Source of the DNA: Myxococcota bacterium
GTDB taxonomy: Bacteria > Myxococcota_A > UBA796
NCBI GenBank assembly: GCA_029251165.1
Contig: JAQXDW010000005.1
Location: 1 to 64,000 of the forward strand
Direction of reading: 5' to 3'
Length of the DNA stretch: 64,000 bases
Shown here: piece after piece, positions 35,584 through 44,427 of the stretch
Numbering within the stretch: the stretch's first letter is position 1
How the letters are laid out: each line of letters starts with the position of its first letter
Translations under genes and position numbers: made by a program
The notes under the pieces: generated by a model
Databases searched by the model: none
Told to the model about the DNA's origin: nothing
What the model saw: only the letters and a program-made list of their open reading frames with translations

Positions 35584-36696
35584 CTACAGCTTTCCGAGAC
35601 GTGCGAGTGTTGCCTCACACTCTGCAACCATCTCCGCGACAATCTCTGCGGCGGGCCGGATCTCATTCATCCGCCCCACAATCTGTCCCACCGGAGAGGT
35701 CAGCAGCGGGTTGTCGACTCCCTGGTGTGCGCTGTGGTGCAGCCGTGCCACCGCCTCCGCCGTCAGCATGAACTGAAGCGGCATCGGCAGCGCGTCGGGT
35801 GTCTCTGTGCTCTCCCATGCCTCCGACCACGCGGTCTTTAGCTGTCGTGCAGGCTTTCCGCTGATTGCCCGAGAGCGGATGGTGTCTCGCGAGCCGGCCG
35901 TGAGCAGCTTCTCCTTGAGGACCTGTGCGGTGTCGCTTTCGGCGGCGGTCAGCCAGATCGAGCCGGTCCAGACGCCCTGCGCACCCAGCGCGAGCGCCGC
36001 CGCCATCTGTCGGCCGCTTCCGATGCCACCCGCTGCGAGGACTGCGCCGTTGTCTCCCACAGCATCGACGACCTCGGGGACCAGGACGAAGGTGGAGATC
36101 TCCCCGCAGTGTCCACCGGCCTCGGTGCCCTGGGCGACGATGATGTCGACGCCGGCCGCGACCTGCTTGGTGGCGTGGCGTCCGCTGCCGATCAGCGCGG
36201 CGACCAGGACGCCCTGGTTATGGCAGCGCTCGATGATGTCGGCTGGTGGTGGGCCGAGCGCGTTTGCGATGAGCTTGATGGGGTGACGCAGGGCCAGCTC
36301 GACCTGCTCCCGGCTGGCGGCATCAGTCCAGGCCTTGAGCGCCTCGTGGGTGGTGACCTCGGCCGGCAGCGGAGGCACGTCGTACCGCTCAAGCAGTCCG
36401 TTGACGAAGTCTCGATGGGCCTCCGGGAGCATCTTCTGGAGGTCATCTGGATTGCCCATGCCGCCGGCACCGCCGATGTGCTTGGCTGGGATGACGACGT
36501 CGACACCGTAGGGCTTGCCGTCGATGTTGGCATCGATCCAGTCGAGGTCTGCGGAGAGGGTCTCGGTGTCGGTGGCGATGACTCCGAGCACACCCATGCC
36601 GCCGGCACGGCTGACGGCGACGACGACCTCACGGCTCCGGGTGAAGGCAAAGAGGGGGATGGTCAGCCCAAGGCGGTGGCACAGCTCGGTCTGCAT
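35584..36696 (-). CDS. Nitronate monooxygenase / 2-nitropropane dioxygenase family flavoprotein
   Basis: The 370-residue FMN-dependent TIM-barrel protein has SRAGGMGVLGVIATD near the N-terminus, IIVAQGTEAGGHCGE (catalytic histidine region), and AAGGIGSGRQMAAALALGA phosphate-binding loop. Members oxidise nitronates or are uncharacterised oxidoreductases of lipid or steroid catabolism. The ATG at 36696 has GGAG upstream. Two KstR-like palindromes lie 12 and 35 nt before it, so a TetR-type regulator probably controls it. The gene upstream is a D-cysteine desulfhydrase-like gene. Confidence 0.85.
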   Translation of the reverse strand: MQTELCHRLGLTIPLFAFTRSREVVVAVSRAGGMGVLGVIATDTETLSADLDWIDANIDGKPYGVDVVIPAKHIGGAGGMGNPDDLQKMLPEAHRDFVNGLLERYDVPPLPAEVTTHEALKAWTDAASREQVELALRHPIKLIANALGPPPADIIERCHNQGVLVAALIGSGRHATKQVAAGVDIIVAQGTEAGGHCGEISTFVLVPEVVDAVGDNGAVLAAGGIGSGRQMAAALALGAQGVWTGSIWLTAAESDTAQVLKEKLLTAGSRDTIRSRAISGKPARQLKTAWSEAWESTETPDALPMPLQFMLTAEAVARLHHSAHQGVDNPLLTSPVGQIVGRMNEIRPAAEIVAEMVAECEATLARLGKL

Positions 36697-36707
36697 GGTC
36701 ACTCCAG

Positions 36708-36721
36708 TAGAACGTGTTTCG
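36708..36721 (-). promoter_or_regulatory. Imperfect TAGAAC-type operator half of a pair
   Basis: TAGAACGTGTTTCG (+ strand reading) matches TNNAACNNGTTNNA at every fixed base except the last. It lies 11 nt upstream of the nitronate monooxygenase ATG and 9 nt from the perfect copy at 36731-36744. Confidence 0.45.
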
Positions 36722-36730
36722 CCACCGCAG

Positions 36731-36744
36731 TAGAACACGTTCTA
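36731..36744 (-). promoter_or_regulatory. KstR/TetR-like palindromic operator
   Basis: TAGAACACGTTCTA has perfect inverted arms TAGAAC/GTTCTA around a 2 nt centre and fits the KstR-type pattern TNNAACNNGTTNNA known for lipid and steroid catabolism regulators. It overlaps the stop of the upstream gene, so it should act on the nitronate monooxygenase gene. Confidence 0.5.
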
Positions 36745-37704
36745 TCCACAGGCGTCTGCGTACTCTGCGCCACGCCCGAAGATCCCGAACAGTCCGCCGG
36801 TGTGCCAGAACAGGATGCGGCGACCGAGAGCGCGCGGGCTGTCTGCGAGGGTGCGCTCCAGGGCATGCCAGGCCTTGCCGGTGTAGACCGGATCGAGGAT
36901 CAGGCCGGTCTCTCTGGCGAGCGCGACCTGGCTGGCGAGCTCGTCGGGGCTGGACAGGGCGTAGCCACGGCCTGCGAAGCCCTCCAGCACGTCCCAGCCG
37001 GTCGATGGAAGCGTGCAGCCCAGGCGCTCTGCATCTGCGGCGATCTCCTCGACCCGATTCCGGAAGTACGCCCGGTCATCGCACACCGCGACCCCCAGGA
37101 TGTTCGCCGACAGCCCGCTCATCGCGAGGCCGGCCAGCGTGCCGCCGGAGCCGACGGCGCACAGCACCGTGTCGAAGTCCACACCGGCGGACATCGCCTG
37201 CACCGCCAGCTCGCGGCCGGCCTGCACAAAGCCGAGGGCACCGACGGCGTTGCTGCCGCCTTCTGGGATGACGTAGGGCCGCTCTCCGCGCGCAGCGAGC
37301 CGCTCGGCGGTCTCTGCCATCAGGGCATCTCGGTGGGCGTACTGCTGCGGGGTGATGAAGGTGATGTCTGCCCCGAGGATGGTGTCGAGGAGCAGGTTGC
37401 CGTCTCGACCACCGGTCGGCGGCGTGCCCCGCAGCAGGAGCACGGGGCGGAGGCCGACCATGCGGGCTGCTGTGGCGGTCGCGCGGCAGTGGTTAGACTG
37501 GATGCCTCCGGTGGTGATTACGCAGGTTGCGCCTCTCGCCACAGCCTCGGCGAGCAGGTAGTCGAGCTTTCGCACCTTGTTGCCTGACACGCCCAGGCCC
37601 GTGAGATCGTCGCGCTTCATCCAGATCTCAACCCCGAGCCGATCGGAGGAATCGGGGAGATACTGGAGTGGGGTGGGGAGTCGGGACAGCGTGAGTGGCT
37701 TCAT
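36742..37704 (-). CDS. D-cysteine desulfhydrase / ACC deaminase-family PLP enzyme
   Basis: The 320-residue PLP-dependent enzyme belongs to the fold-type II family that includes D-cysteine desulfhydrase and 1-aminocyclopropane-1-carboxylate deaminase. The PLP lysine is K43 in VSGNKVRKLDYLL, the substrate-binding block is TTGGIQSNHCRATATAA, and the phosphate loop is CAVGSGGTLAGLAMSG. The start MKPLTLSRLPTPLQYL is typical of DcyD. GGAG lies upstream of the ATG. ACC deaminase activity cannot be excluded. It is followed by the nitronate monooxygenase gene 45 nt on. Confidence 0.8.
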   Translation of the reverse strand: MKPLTLSRLPTPLQYLPDSSDRLGVEIWMKRDDLTGLGVSGNKVRKLDYLLAEAVARGATCVITTGGIQSNHCRATATAARMVGLRPVLLLRGTPPTGGRDGNLLLDTILGADITFITPQQYAHRDALMAETAERLAARGERPYVIPEGGSNAVGALGFVQAGRELAVQAMSAGVDFDTVLCAVGSGGTLAGLAMSGLSANILGVAVCDDRAYFRNRVEEIAADAERLGCTLPSTGWDVLEGFAGRGYALSSPDELASQVALARETGLILDPVYTGKAWHALERTLADSPRALGRRILFWHTGGLFGIFGRGAEYADACG

Positions 37705-37745
37705 GAGTCAGGGCTCCGTTCGGCAATAAAGACTTTCTGAAGTCA

Positions 37746-37774
37746 TTGTCCCTGGATCCGGTAGAGGCTACAAT
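37746..37774 (+). promoter_or_regulatory. Putative sigma-70 promoter TTGTCC-17-TACAAT
   Basis: TTGTCC (37746-37751) and TACAAT (37769-37774) are separated by exactly 17 nt, close to the sigma-70 consensus. It would give a leader of about 50 nt before the TPR gene ATG at 37833, in contrast to the leaderless arrangement of other genes here. Confidence 0.4.
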
Positions 37775-37832
37775 CTGTCTCCCGCCCTTAATCCTCCCTC
37801 AATACTCCCCCCTACTCACGTCAAGAGCGAAG

Positions 37833-39032
37833 ATGGATTCCCACCTCTCCCGTCCATCGAGCCCACCCCGTCGCGATCCCGCAGCACTCGCCAGCACCTT
37901 CCTGGAGCGCGGAATTCAGGCGTTCGATGAAAACGAGCGTGCGATGGCGTGGGGTTGGCTGCACAAGGCTCTCGCGGTCTCGATGGCCTCCAATGATCAG
38001 AAAGGACTCGCCTCTGCTGGCTGGCGCCTGAGCATGCTCAAGGCTCAGCAGGGCGAGATCGACGAGGCCGTGGCCCTGTGTCGCACGGCACACGAGGCCG
38101 CTGAGGCGGTCTGGAGTCGGGTCGACATGGCTGAGAGTGCCTACATTCTCGGCAACCTCTTGTTTCAGACCAACCAGCAGGAGGAGGGGCTTCGCATGAT
38201 GCATGGCGCCGTCGACCTGTACGGTGAGCTGCACGATGTCGAGGGGCAGCTCCGTGCCTGGCGCAACATCGGCGGCTGCCTCCGCAAGCGCGGCAGCTAC
38301 GCTGAGGCCATCGAGGCCTGGAAGCGCTGCCTGGTGGTCTATGGACAGCGCGGAGAGCTGGCTGGACAGGCCCGGCTCCACTTCGCCATCGCCCGCTGCT
38401 GGATGCGCCTGGAGGACTACCGGCAGGCCCTCGTCCACAACCTCGCCGCGCTGGGGCGTCACCGTCACCTGGACTCTCCTCGCCTGGAGTCTGACCTCAA
38501 GCTGCTGGCGAAGCTGCGCCGACGCATCAAGGACGACGACGTCTTCGTCGGCGACGTCCGGCACATCGTTGATCCAGCCAACACCGAGCCGGACAACCTC
38601 GATGTCGTGCTCAGCATGCTCTCCGACTACGAGGCACGACAGGCCCGCATTCGTGCTGCCGCAGCCCTCGCCGAGGCCACCTCGGACCTCTCCGATGCCG
38701 AGCGGGACCTGGTCGGCAGCACGCCGGCTGTCGCGGCCGAGCCCGCGCCTGTGCGCCCTGCTGAACCTGTGCGCCCTGCTGAAGAAGAGGCTCTCCCCTC
38801 CGCCACACGGAGCACGCCCGCTCAGGTGCTCGAGGATGGGCTGCTGACCTCGCTGGAAGACAGCGAGTCGCTGTCGGACTGGAGCGATGACTTCTGGGAA
38901 GACGACGTCGACCGCCGCCAGTGGTTCGTGAAGCAGCCGTGGCAGATCTGGGTTCTGGCCGGGTTCGGCACGATCATCGGGATGATGACGGTGATGGTCA
39001 TCCTCTCGGTCGGCGCCATGATCTTTCGGTAG
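37833..39032 (+). CDS. TPR protein with C-terminal membrane anchor
   Basis: The 399-residue protein (start MDSHLSRPSSPPRRD) has a run of TPR hairpins over about residues 20-230 (for example AMAWGWLHKALAVSMAS, AYILGNLLFQTNQQEEGLRM, YAEAIEAWKRCLVVYGQ). A Pro/Glu linker with the repeat RPAEPVRPAEE follows, then an acidic stretch and a single C-terminal membrane helix (WVLAGFGTIIGMMTVMVI). It is probably a scaffold anchored in the inner membrane with its TPR domain in the cytoplasm. I prefer the ATG at 37833 because the upstream extension to 37746 overlaps the putative promoter. Confidence 0.75.
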   Translation: MDSHLSRPSSPPRRDPAALASTFLERGIQAFDENERAMAWGWLHKALAVSMASNDQKGLASAGWRLSMLKAQQGEIDEAVALCRTAHEAAEAVWSRVDMAESAYILGNLLFQTNQQEEGLRMMHGAVDLYGELHDVEGQLRAWRNIGGCLRKRGSYAEAIEAWKRCLVVYGQRGELAGQARLHFAIARCWMRLEDYRQALVHNLAALGRHRHLDSPRLESDLKLLAKLRRRIKDDDVFVGDVRHIVDPANTEPDNLDVVLSMLSDYEARQARIRAAAALAEATSDLSDAERDLVGSTPAVAAEPAPVRPAEPVRPAEEEALPSATRSTPAQVLEDGLLTSLEDSESLSDWSDDFWEDDVDRRQWFVKQPWQIWVLAGFGTIIGMMTVMVILSVGAMIFR

Positions 39033-39077
39033 CAGACGCGGCGCCAGTGCGTCGGTAGCAGACGCGGCGCCAGTGCG
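39027..39077 (+). repeat. 25 bp tandem direct repeat at the 3' end of the TPR gene
   Basis: Two identical 25-base copies (39027-39051 and 39053-39077, period 26) begin CGGTAGCAGACGCGG. The first copy contains the TAG stop codon. It lies between convergent genes and is probably a simple duplication. Confidence 0.75.
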
Positions 39078-39127
39078 CCCCAGTCGCTTCATGGAGCGCG
39101 CACTTCGGCTCCACCGGTGCTGAATGC

Positions 39128-40501
39128 TCAGAGCCCGCCGATTGCTGCGAGGGTGCGGGTTCCGGCGCGGTAGAACCACACCATCACGCTGCTGTGGCTC
39201 TCAGCGACAGCCAAGAATTGTTCGAGGTCCTGGACCTCGTGGCTCTGGATCTGGAGCAGCAGGTCGCCGGGAGTGAGGCCGGCGCTGGCCGCAGGGCTGT
39301 CGGGAGCAACGGAGAGAACGAGGAGGGCAGCGCTGTCCTCGGGGAGCGCCACGCCGTAGTGGGCCAGTCGCGCCTCGGTGGGCATCGCGAGCACCGCGCC
39401 AGCCCAGGTGACGGCGTCGTCCGGTGGTGCGGGCGCTTCCTCACGGCGACCAGCAGTGGTCAGCACCACGTCGAGGTGCTCTCCGCCGCGCACGATCCGC
39501 ATCGGCAGCGTCGTGTCGGGACCACGGGCGAGGATGAGGCCGCGCAGATCCGCAGTGGTGCTGATGCGCTCGCCGTCGACCTCCAGGATGATGTCGCCGC
39601 GACGCAGCCCCGCAGCCTCGGCCGGGCTCTCTGCGAGCACCTGGGTGATCTGGGCGCCGGGGCGGGGGCTGTCGGGAGTGGGGGGGACATCCTGGGTGGT
39701 CACGCCGATGCTCGCTCGTGCGACCCGCCCCCGCTGCATCAGCTCGCTGCTGATCCGCCAGGCCATGTTGCTGGGGATGGCAAACGAGATGCCGGCGTTC
39801 TGGACCGCGCCACCCTCGGGGGTGTAGATCGCGGTGTTGATGCCGACGACCTCGCCGTCGAGGTTGAACAGCGGACCGCCGGAGTTGCCGGGGTTGATGC
39901 TGGCGTCGGTCTGGATGTAGTCCTGGATCTCCTCGGGGATGATGTTGCGGCGACCCCGGGCCGAGACGATGCCAGCGGTGACGGTGAACTGAAAGTCGAA
40001 CGGATGTCCGATCGCGATGACCCAGTGGCCGATGCGTATCGCGTCGGAGTCGCCGATATCGGCCACCGGGAATGGCCCCTCGCCCTCGATCTGAAGCACC
40101 GCGAGATCGGTGCGGGGGTCAGAGCCGATCACCACTGCCGGGTAGCTGCGCTTGTCCCAGAGGGTCACGGCCAGCCCGGTTGCTCCGCTGACGACGTGGT
40201 GGTTGGTCAGCACGAGGCCGTCCTCACGAACGATGACCCCGCTGCCGGTCGTGCTGCTCCAGCCGGCGGCTGCGTCGGGGCGAGGCCGGGGGAGTGCGTA
40301 GTCCTGGATGAGCTGCTGGAGTCCGAGAGACAGCGGGCGGGCCTTGTCGGCCTGAATGTAGACCGTCGCTGGCCCGACCCGATCTACGATCTCCGCGAAG
40401 GCATCTCCCAGCGCCCGAGCACTGCCCAGCGCGGCGCTGTCCTCAGCAGCGACAGGAGAGCTGAGCAGGATCGCGGCGGTGATGAGTCCAGGCAGTAGCA
40501 T
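39128..40501 (-). CDS. HtrA/DegP-type serine protease with two PDZ domains
   Basis: The 457-residue periplasmic protease starts with a Sec signal (MLLPGLITAAILLSSPVAA). The trypsin-like domain has H102 in VLTNHHVVSG, D132 in DPRTDLAVLQI and S207 in SINPGNSGGPLF. Two PDZ domains follow (GAQITQVLAESPAEAAGLR and LLVLSVAPDSPAASAGLTPG). Its usual role is degradation of misfolded envelope proteins. The ATG at 40501 lacks a ribosome-binding site and is preceded by GTTAGGCT 15 nt upstream; the extension to 40891 lacks a signal and is rejected. Confidence 0.9.
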   Translation of the reverse strand: MLLPGLITAAILLSSPVAAEDSAALGSARALGDAFAEIVDRVGPATVYIQADKARPLSLGLQQLIQDYALPRPRPDAAAGWSSTTGSGVIVREDGLVLTNHHVVSGATGLAVTLWDKRSYPAVVIGSDPRTDLAVLQIEGEGPFPVADIGDSDAIRIGHWVIAIGHPFDFQFTVTAGIVSARGRRNIIPEEIQDYIQTDASINPGNSGGPLFNLDGEVVGINTAIYTPEGGAVQNAGISFAIPSNMAWRISSELMQRGRVARASIGVTTQDVPPTPDSPRPGAQITQVLAESPAEAAGLRRGDIILEVDGERISTTADLRGLILARGPDTTLPMRIVRGGEHLDVVLTTAGRREEAPAPPDDAVTWAGAVLAMPTEARLAHYGVALPEDSAALLVLSVAPDSPAASAGLTPGDLLLQIQSHEVQDLEQFLAVAESHSSVMVWFYRAGTRTLAAIGGL

Positions 40502-40516
40502 TGTAGAGAGCCTAAC
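40502..40516 (-). promoter_or_regulatory. Putative leaderless -10 box of the HtrA gene (GTTAGGCT)
   Basis: GTTAGGCTCTCTACA directly precedes the ATG at 40501. TAGGCT fits TANNNT with a 7-9 nt gap to the start. No ribosome-binding site is present. Confidence 0.45.
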
Positions 40517-40799
40517 GCCGGAGCATGGCGCGACGCGGTCGGCATGGTCCCTCTGCTCCCGGCGTGCGCCTCCAGCACTGCGAAGATCCGCGTGGCTTGA
40601 CTGTCGTGGGCCGGAGTCAGTATCCGCCAGCTGTGCGCACGATGCTGGTCGGCACGATGCTCGACACCGAGCGGTCGGTCTGGGTCTCTCAGCCAGCGAG
40701 CAGGTCAGGCTCTGCCGCCCCAGGGGACCGCAGGACTTCATCCGCATGCGGTATTGTCGGGGCTCAAATTTCGACCGTGAATCGCCAGGGGTACACACC
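40517..40799. other. Divergent intergenic region, nothing recognised
   Basis: About 280 bases between the divergent HtrA and DUF4388 genes. Open frames crossing it are extensions or shadows. I see no RNA gene, repeat or clear -35/-10 pair for the rightward gene. Confidence 0.4.
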
Positions 40800-42512
40800 A
40801 TGTCAGAGGCCGAAGGGCGTCCAGAAGATGCACTCGTTTCCCTGATCACCAGCAACGCTGCCGGAGCCCTTGAGGTCCGCAGCGGTCGCAAGCGCTGGAT
40901 CTTCTACGTCGACAGCGGCCGGCTGGTGTTCACCCGCTCCAACCTCAAGAGCGAGAGCGCCGAGGCGATTCGTGCGGAGCTGACCAACCCCACTCGTCCC
41001 GGCATCATCCTCGCCCAGGCCGCTCGCCGGCTTCGCAATGCGCTCCGTGGAGCTGGGCAGGAGCTGAGTGTCAAGGCGGGCGAGGCTGCTCCCAAGACCC
41101 TTCCGATCCCGACGGCTGCGGTGCTGATCACCGGCCTGGCAGAAGGACGAGATGAGGCGAGCCTTCGAGCTGGGGCTGCGGAGCTTCTGGCGAGCTGGCC
41201 GATGGTCGTCGGGGATGCGCTGGTGGAGCTGGGCGGTGATGACACCATGGAGGGCTACCTCAGCGCGCTCGATGGCGAGCGCAGCGGTGAGGATGTCCTC
41301 AGCTTTGCACCCGGCGGCGACATCCGACGCGCCCTGGCGGCGATGTGGGTTGCCTGGAAGCTCGGCAGCATCGCGGCCGGTCCAGAGCCGGTCAGTGACA
41401 CCGCGCCTGGCCTGGGGCTGGACCTGGGCTTTGACCTCGACGCGGTGCTTGCAGAAGCCACCGCCGCACCGCCACCGTCAAGCGCTCCCGAGCCGAGCGA
41501 GCCGATTCGCCCCCCCGAGCCGGTCCGTTCCCCCGAGCCGGCTCGCCCGCCCGAGCCGGAGTTCGAGATGGACTTCGACGAGGCGGAGGCAGACGATGAC
41601 AGCTACGAGGCTGCGGTGATGTCTGCCCTCGGTGTGTCCTCTTCGGAAGACGCCGCGCTGCCAGATGCCCCTGACACAGCGGATGCCGCGCCCTCTCCCG
41701 ATCCCTCTCCCGATCCCGCGCTTCCGCCCCAGCCTGTCGCCGGACACTTGATGGCCGAGCGACTCACCACCCTCGCAGAGCGGGTCTACGCTGCGGAGAA
41801 TCACTTCGATGTGCTCGGCTTGTCCTGGGAGGCTCCGGTAGAAGAGTTCCGCGCGGCCTACCGGGACCTCGCCAGAGATCTCCACCCCGATCGCTATATC
41901 GACGCCACCGATGAGATGCAGGAGACTGCGACCGAGGTGTTCGACAAGATCCGAGCGGCCTTTGAGGTCATCGGAAATGACGAGGAGCGGCAGAAGTACA
42001 CGGACAAGACCATCCATGGAAAGAAGACCGAGGAGGAGCTGGCGATGGAGCAGCTCCAGGCGTACTGGTCCGCAGAGTCGGACTTCAAGAAGGGGCTCGC
42101 AGCGTTCAACCAGGGCAAGCTGACGTCCGCGCATGACTTCTTCACCCATGCCGTCGATGGGGTCCCCGATGAGCTGGAATTCAGGGCATACCACGCCTAC
42201 ACGTCGTTTGCCCTGGAGCGCACCCGAGATCCGGAGCGTGCTTTAGAGCACATCGACACCCTCAAGTCGGTCATCGAGCGGAACCAGGAGCAGGAGCGCA
42301 AGCTGGATGCTGCCTGGGTGCTGCTGGGACGGGCCTATCGAGAGAACGGCGAGCTGGAGACGGCGCGGCGCTGCATTGTGCAGGCGCTTCGAATCAACGC
42401 CTCGAATTCGGACGCGACCCGCGAGATGCGACGGCTGAAGAACCCTGATCGTAAGCCGAAAGAGGAGAAGAAGAAGGGTGGCTTCTTCTCCAAGCTGTTT
42501 GGTAAGAAGTAG
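40800..42512 (+). CDS. DUF4388 - J-domain - TPR protein
   Basis: The 570-residue protein starts MSEAEGRPEDALVSLITSN, a DUF4388-like N-terminus (ALEVRSGRKRWIFYVDSGR). A disordered Pro/Glu linker with repeats such as RPPEPVRSPEPARPPEPE comes next. After that is a J domain (NHFDVLGLSWEAPVEEF and LARDLHPDRY with the HPD motif), then TPR hairpins and a basic tail (KKKGGFFSKLFGKK). Proteins like this are common in Myxococcota and probably recruit Hsp70 to an assembly; the target is unknown. The ATG at 40800 fits the domain start. Confidence 0.8.
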   Translation: MSEAEGRPEDALVSLITSNAAGALEVRSGRKRWIFYVDSGRLVFTRSNLKSESAEAIRAELTNPTRPGIILAQAARRLRNALRGAGQELSVKAGEAAPKTLPIPTAAVLITGLAEGRDEASLRAGAAELLASWPMVVGDALVELGGDDTMEGYLSALDGERSGEDVLSFAPGGDIRRALAAMWVAWKLGSIAAGPEPVSDTAPGLGLDLGFDLDAVLAEATAAPPPSSAPEPSEPIRPPEPVRSPEPARPPEPEFEMDFDEAEADDDSYEAAVMSALGVSSSEDAALPDAPDTADAAPSPDPSPDPALPPQPVAGHLMAERLTTLAERVYAAENHFDVLGLSWEAPVEEFRAAYRDLARDLHPDRYIDATDEMQETATEVFDKIRAAFEVIGNDEERQKYTDKTIHGKKTEEELAMEQLQAYWSAESDFKKGLAAFNQGKLTSAHDFFTHAVDGVPDELEFRAYHAYTSFALERTRDPERALEHIDTLKSVIERNQEQERKLDAAWVLLGRAYRENGELETARRCIVQALRINASNSDATREMRRLKNPDRKPKEEKKKGGFFSKLFGKK

Positions 42513-42543
42513 GGCCTCCTGTGGGGCTGCCTCGCGCCGCTCC

Positions 42544-44427
42544 TCACAGCAGCAGCCCCTCCTCCGCAGCCGTCGCCCATCCCAGCAGTCCGACAAACCC
42601 CTCAGCAGAGGGAGCGATCACAAATGCCGACACCGCCTCCGCAGCGGTCTTGAGCCCCAGCGCGCGGAGCCGAACCGCACACCGCCGCAGCTCTTCTTCG
42701 TGGGCTGAGCGCTGGATGCCGGTGATCGCCATGCGCTCCAGCATGCCGACCAGCTCTCGCAGGGTGGAGAGGGGCGCAGACTCGGGACGGTGAGCGAGCG
42801 GGCGACGCTGGGGATCTTTGGGCGCGCCGCGCGACAGCGGGGTCTCTCCGAGGCCGAGGCTGACGGGTGCCTCCTCCCCGGTGAGCCAGGCGGAGATCGG
42901 GGTGGCGTGCAGGCCATCGGCGGTCGGCCAGAACCGGACCAGCAAATGCTCCGGCGCCGCTCGCCATGCACTCACCCGCTCCAGGACCGAGATCAGTCGC
43001 TTTGTCGCTGGTCCGTAGCGGACCTCGAGGGTCAGCGCGGTGCCATCTGTGAGGGTCGCCTGCAGCAGGAGTCGCTGGCTGGTTTCGTGGAAGAACGCCG
43101 GACCCAGTGGTGCGGCGAGGGTAATCACTGCCGGCAGCGTGGTCTGCGCGGGAGTCCGCAGCAGGGGCGGGGGCAGGGCGCGCCACATCGCCTTGAGGGC
43201 ATCCACGCCGCCTGCACGGATGCTGGCAGGGAGGTCCGCGACCGCTGCCGACGTCGGCCGATGCTGGACCGGTCCCAGTGCTCCGCCGAGCGAGCCGTCT
43301 GGACTCAGCCGGGCGGATGGCAGCCGGATGCGGGCGTGGGACAGCTCTGCTGGAGACTGATCTCCCCACAATGGCTGCCACCACAGCGATGCTGCGGAGG
43401 GTGCCTCACCATCGATGACCCCGCGTCCGACCGTTCCGTAGACCACATCGCCGGTCTGCTCTAGCACGAACCAGCACTTCACCACCGAGCCCCCGGGGCC
43501 GGTGAAGCCCTCGCCGCCGAGGCCGATGAGGTCGAGGTTGGTCGCAGCGAGTCGGCTCCGTCGTCCCCGCCCACGGAGGCGCTCGGGCGGCACCGTGCGC
43601 TCGGGCGCAGACAGCGCGATGAGGCGGGCGAGCAGGCGACCAGCAGTCAGCAGCCAGGTGCGAGACGAGAACCGTGCAGAGCGGCTGTGGTAGTCGGCCA
43701 GCAGCCGGGAGAGGCGGGTCAGATCGTCGGCGGGGGCCGGCAGGGCTGTGGTGACCCGCTGGCTGAGCGCGGCGAGACCCTCGCCAGCCTCCGGCGGAGT
43801 GCCGTCGAGGCCGAGCAGCAGCAGCTCCGTGACTGCATCGCGAATCCGAGCGGTCAGCACCCCCTCGTCGGGAGCCGGAGGCCGGATCGGTCGGCTGGAG
43901 ACGGGCTGGAAGTGCAGCGCGGCGAGGACGCGGTGGATGCACAGCTCGCGGCGCCCACAGGAGCAGAGGGCTGCGCCGAGAGACTGCCGGGGGAGGAAGC
44001 GGACCCGGACGCCGAGTGCTGGGATGACCGCTGCAGTGTCGGACTCTGCTCGGACCTGCAGTCCATCGTACAGGGCCTCCTCCGCCTGCCGCATCAGCGT
44101 CTTGCCGGCAGCCGACGCGATGACGGCGCGGGGGTAGTCGGCGGGGGACCAGGCGGGGCCGGGCGCTTCGGCGGTCTGCTGCCGGGCGAGGTAGAGCACG
44201 GAGCGGATGCGGTGGCGGCAGAGGCGTCTCGCCGGGCAGGTACAGTGAGAGTCGGAGAGTCCGGCTCCGACCGGAAAGGTGCACACCGCGTCGGACCAGG
44301 TCAGGGTGAGGGCGTCGAGCCCACGCGTCATGGCGCGCGGAGAGCGTGCCGCGTCGGCCTGGGCCCGGCGGAGGGTCAGGCGGCTGCTGGCGGCGATCAG
44401 ATCGTCGGTGGAGAGGACGCCGAACAT
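42544..44427 (-). CDS. SWIM zinc-finger protein (YehQ-like)
   Basis: The 627-residue protein has two SWIM-type zinc fingers: CTCPARRLCRHR at about residue 63 and CSCGRRELCIHR at about residue 155, each CxC...CxH. The remainder is a mostly helical, Arg/Leu-rich region without a known domain. SWIM fingers bind DNA or proteins. Its ATG overlaps the stop of the DUF5682-VWA gene, and it is the last gene of a MoxR/VWA/SWIM unit like E. coli yehLMPQ, where YehQ is the SWIM member. Confidence 0.8.
   Translation of the reverse strand: MFGVLSTDDLIAASSRLTLRRAQADAARSPRAMTRGLDALTLTWSDAVCTFPVGAGLSDSHCTCPARRLCRHRIRSVLYLARQQTAEAPGPAWSPADYPRAVIASAAGKTLMRQAEEALYDGLQVRAESDTAAVIPALGVRVRFLPRQSLGAALCSCGRRELCIHRVLAALHFQPVSSRPIRPPAPDEGVLTARIRDAVTELLLLGLDGTPPEAGEGLAALSQRVTTALPAPADDLTRLSRLLADYHSRSARFSSRTWLLTAGRLLARLIALSAPERTVPPERLRGRGRRSRLAATNLDLIGLGGEGFTGPGGSVVKCWFVLEQTGDVVYGTVGRGVIDGEAPSAASLWWQPLWGDQSPAELSHARIRLPSARLSPDGSLGGALGPVQHRPTSAAVADLPASIRAGGVDALKAMWRALPPPLLRTPAQTTLPAVITLAAPLGPAFFHETSQRLLLQATLTDGTALTLEVRYGPATKRLISVLERVSAWRAAPEHLLVRFWPTADGLHATPISAWLTGEEAPVSLGLGETPLSRGAPKDPQRRPLAHRPESAPLSTLRELVGMLERMAITGIQRSAHEEELRRCAVRLRALGLKTAAEAVSAFVIAPSAEGFVGLLGWATAAEEGLLL

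Noticed and set aside
36109..37587. 492-codon + strand frame opposite the monooxygenase and PLP enzyme genes
   Set aside because: It is antisense to two enzymes with intact active sites.
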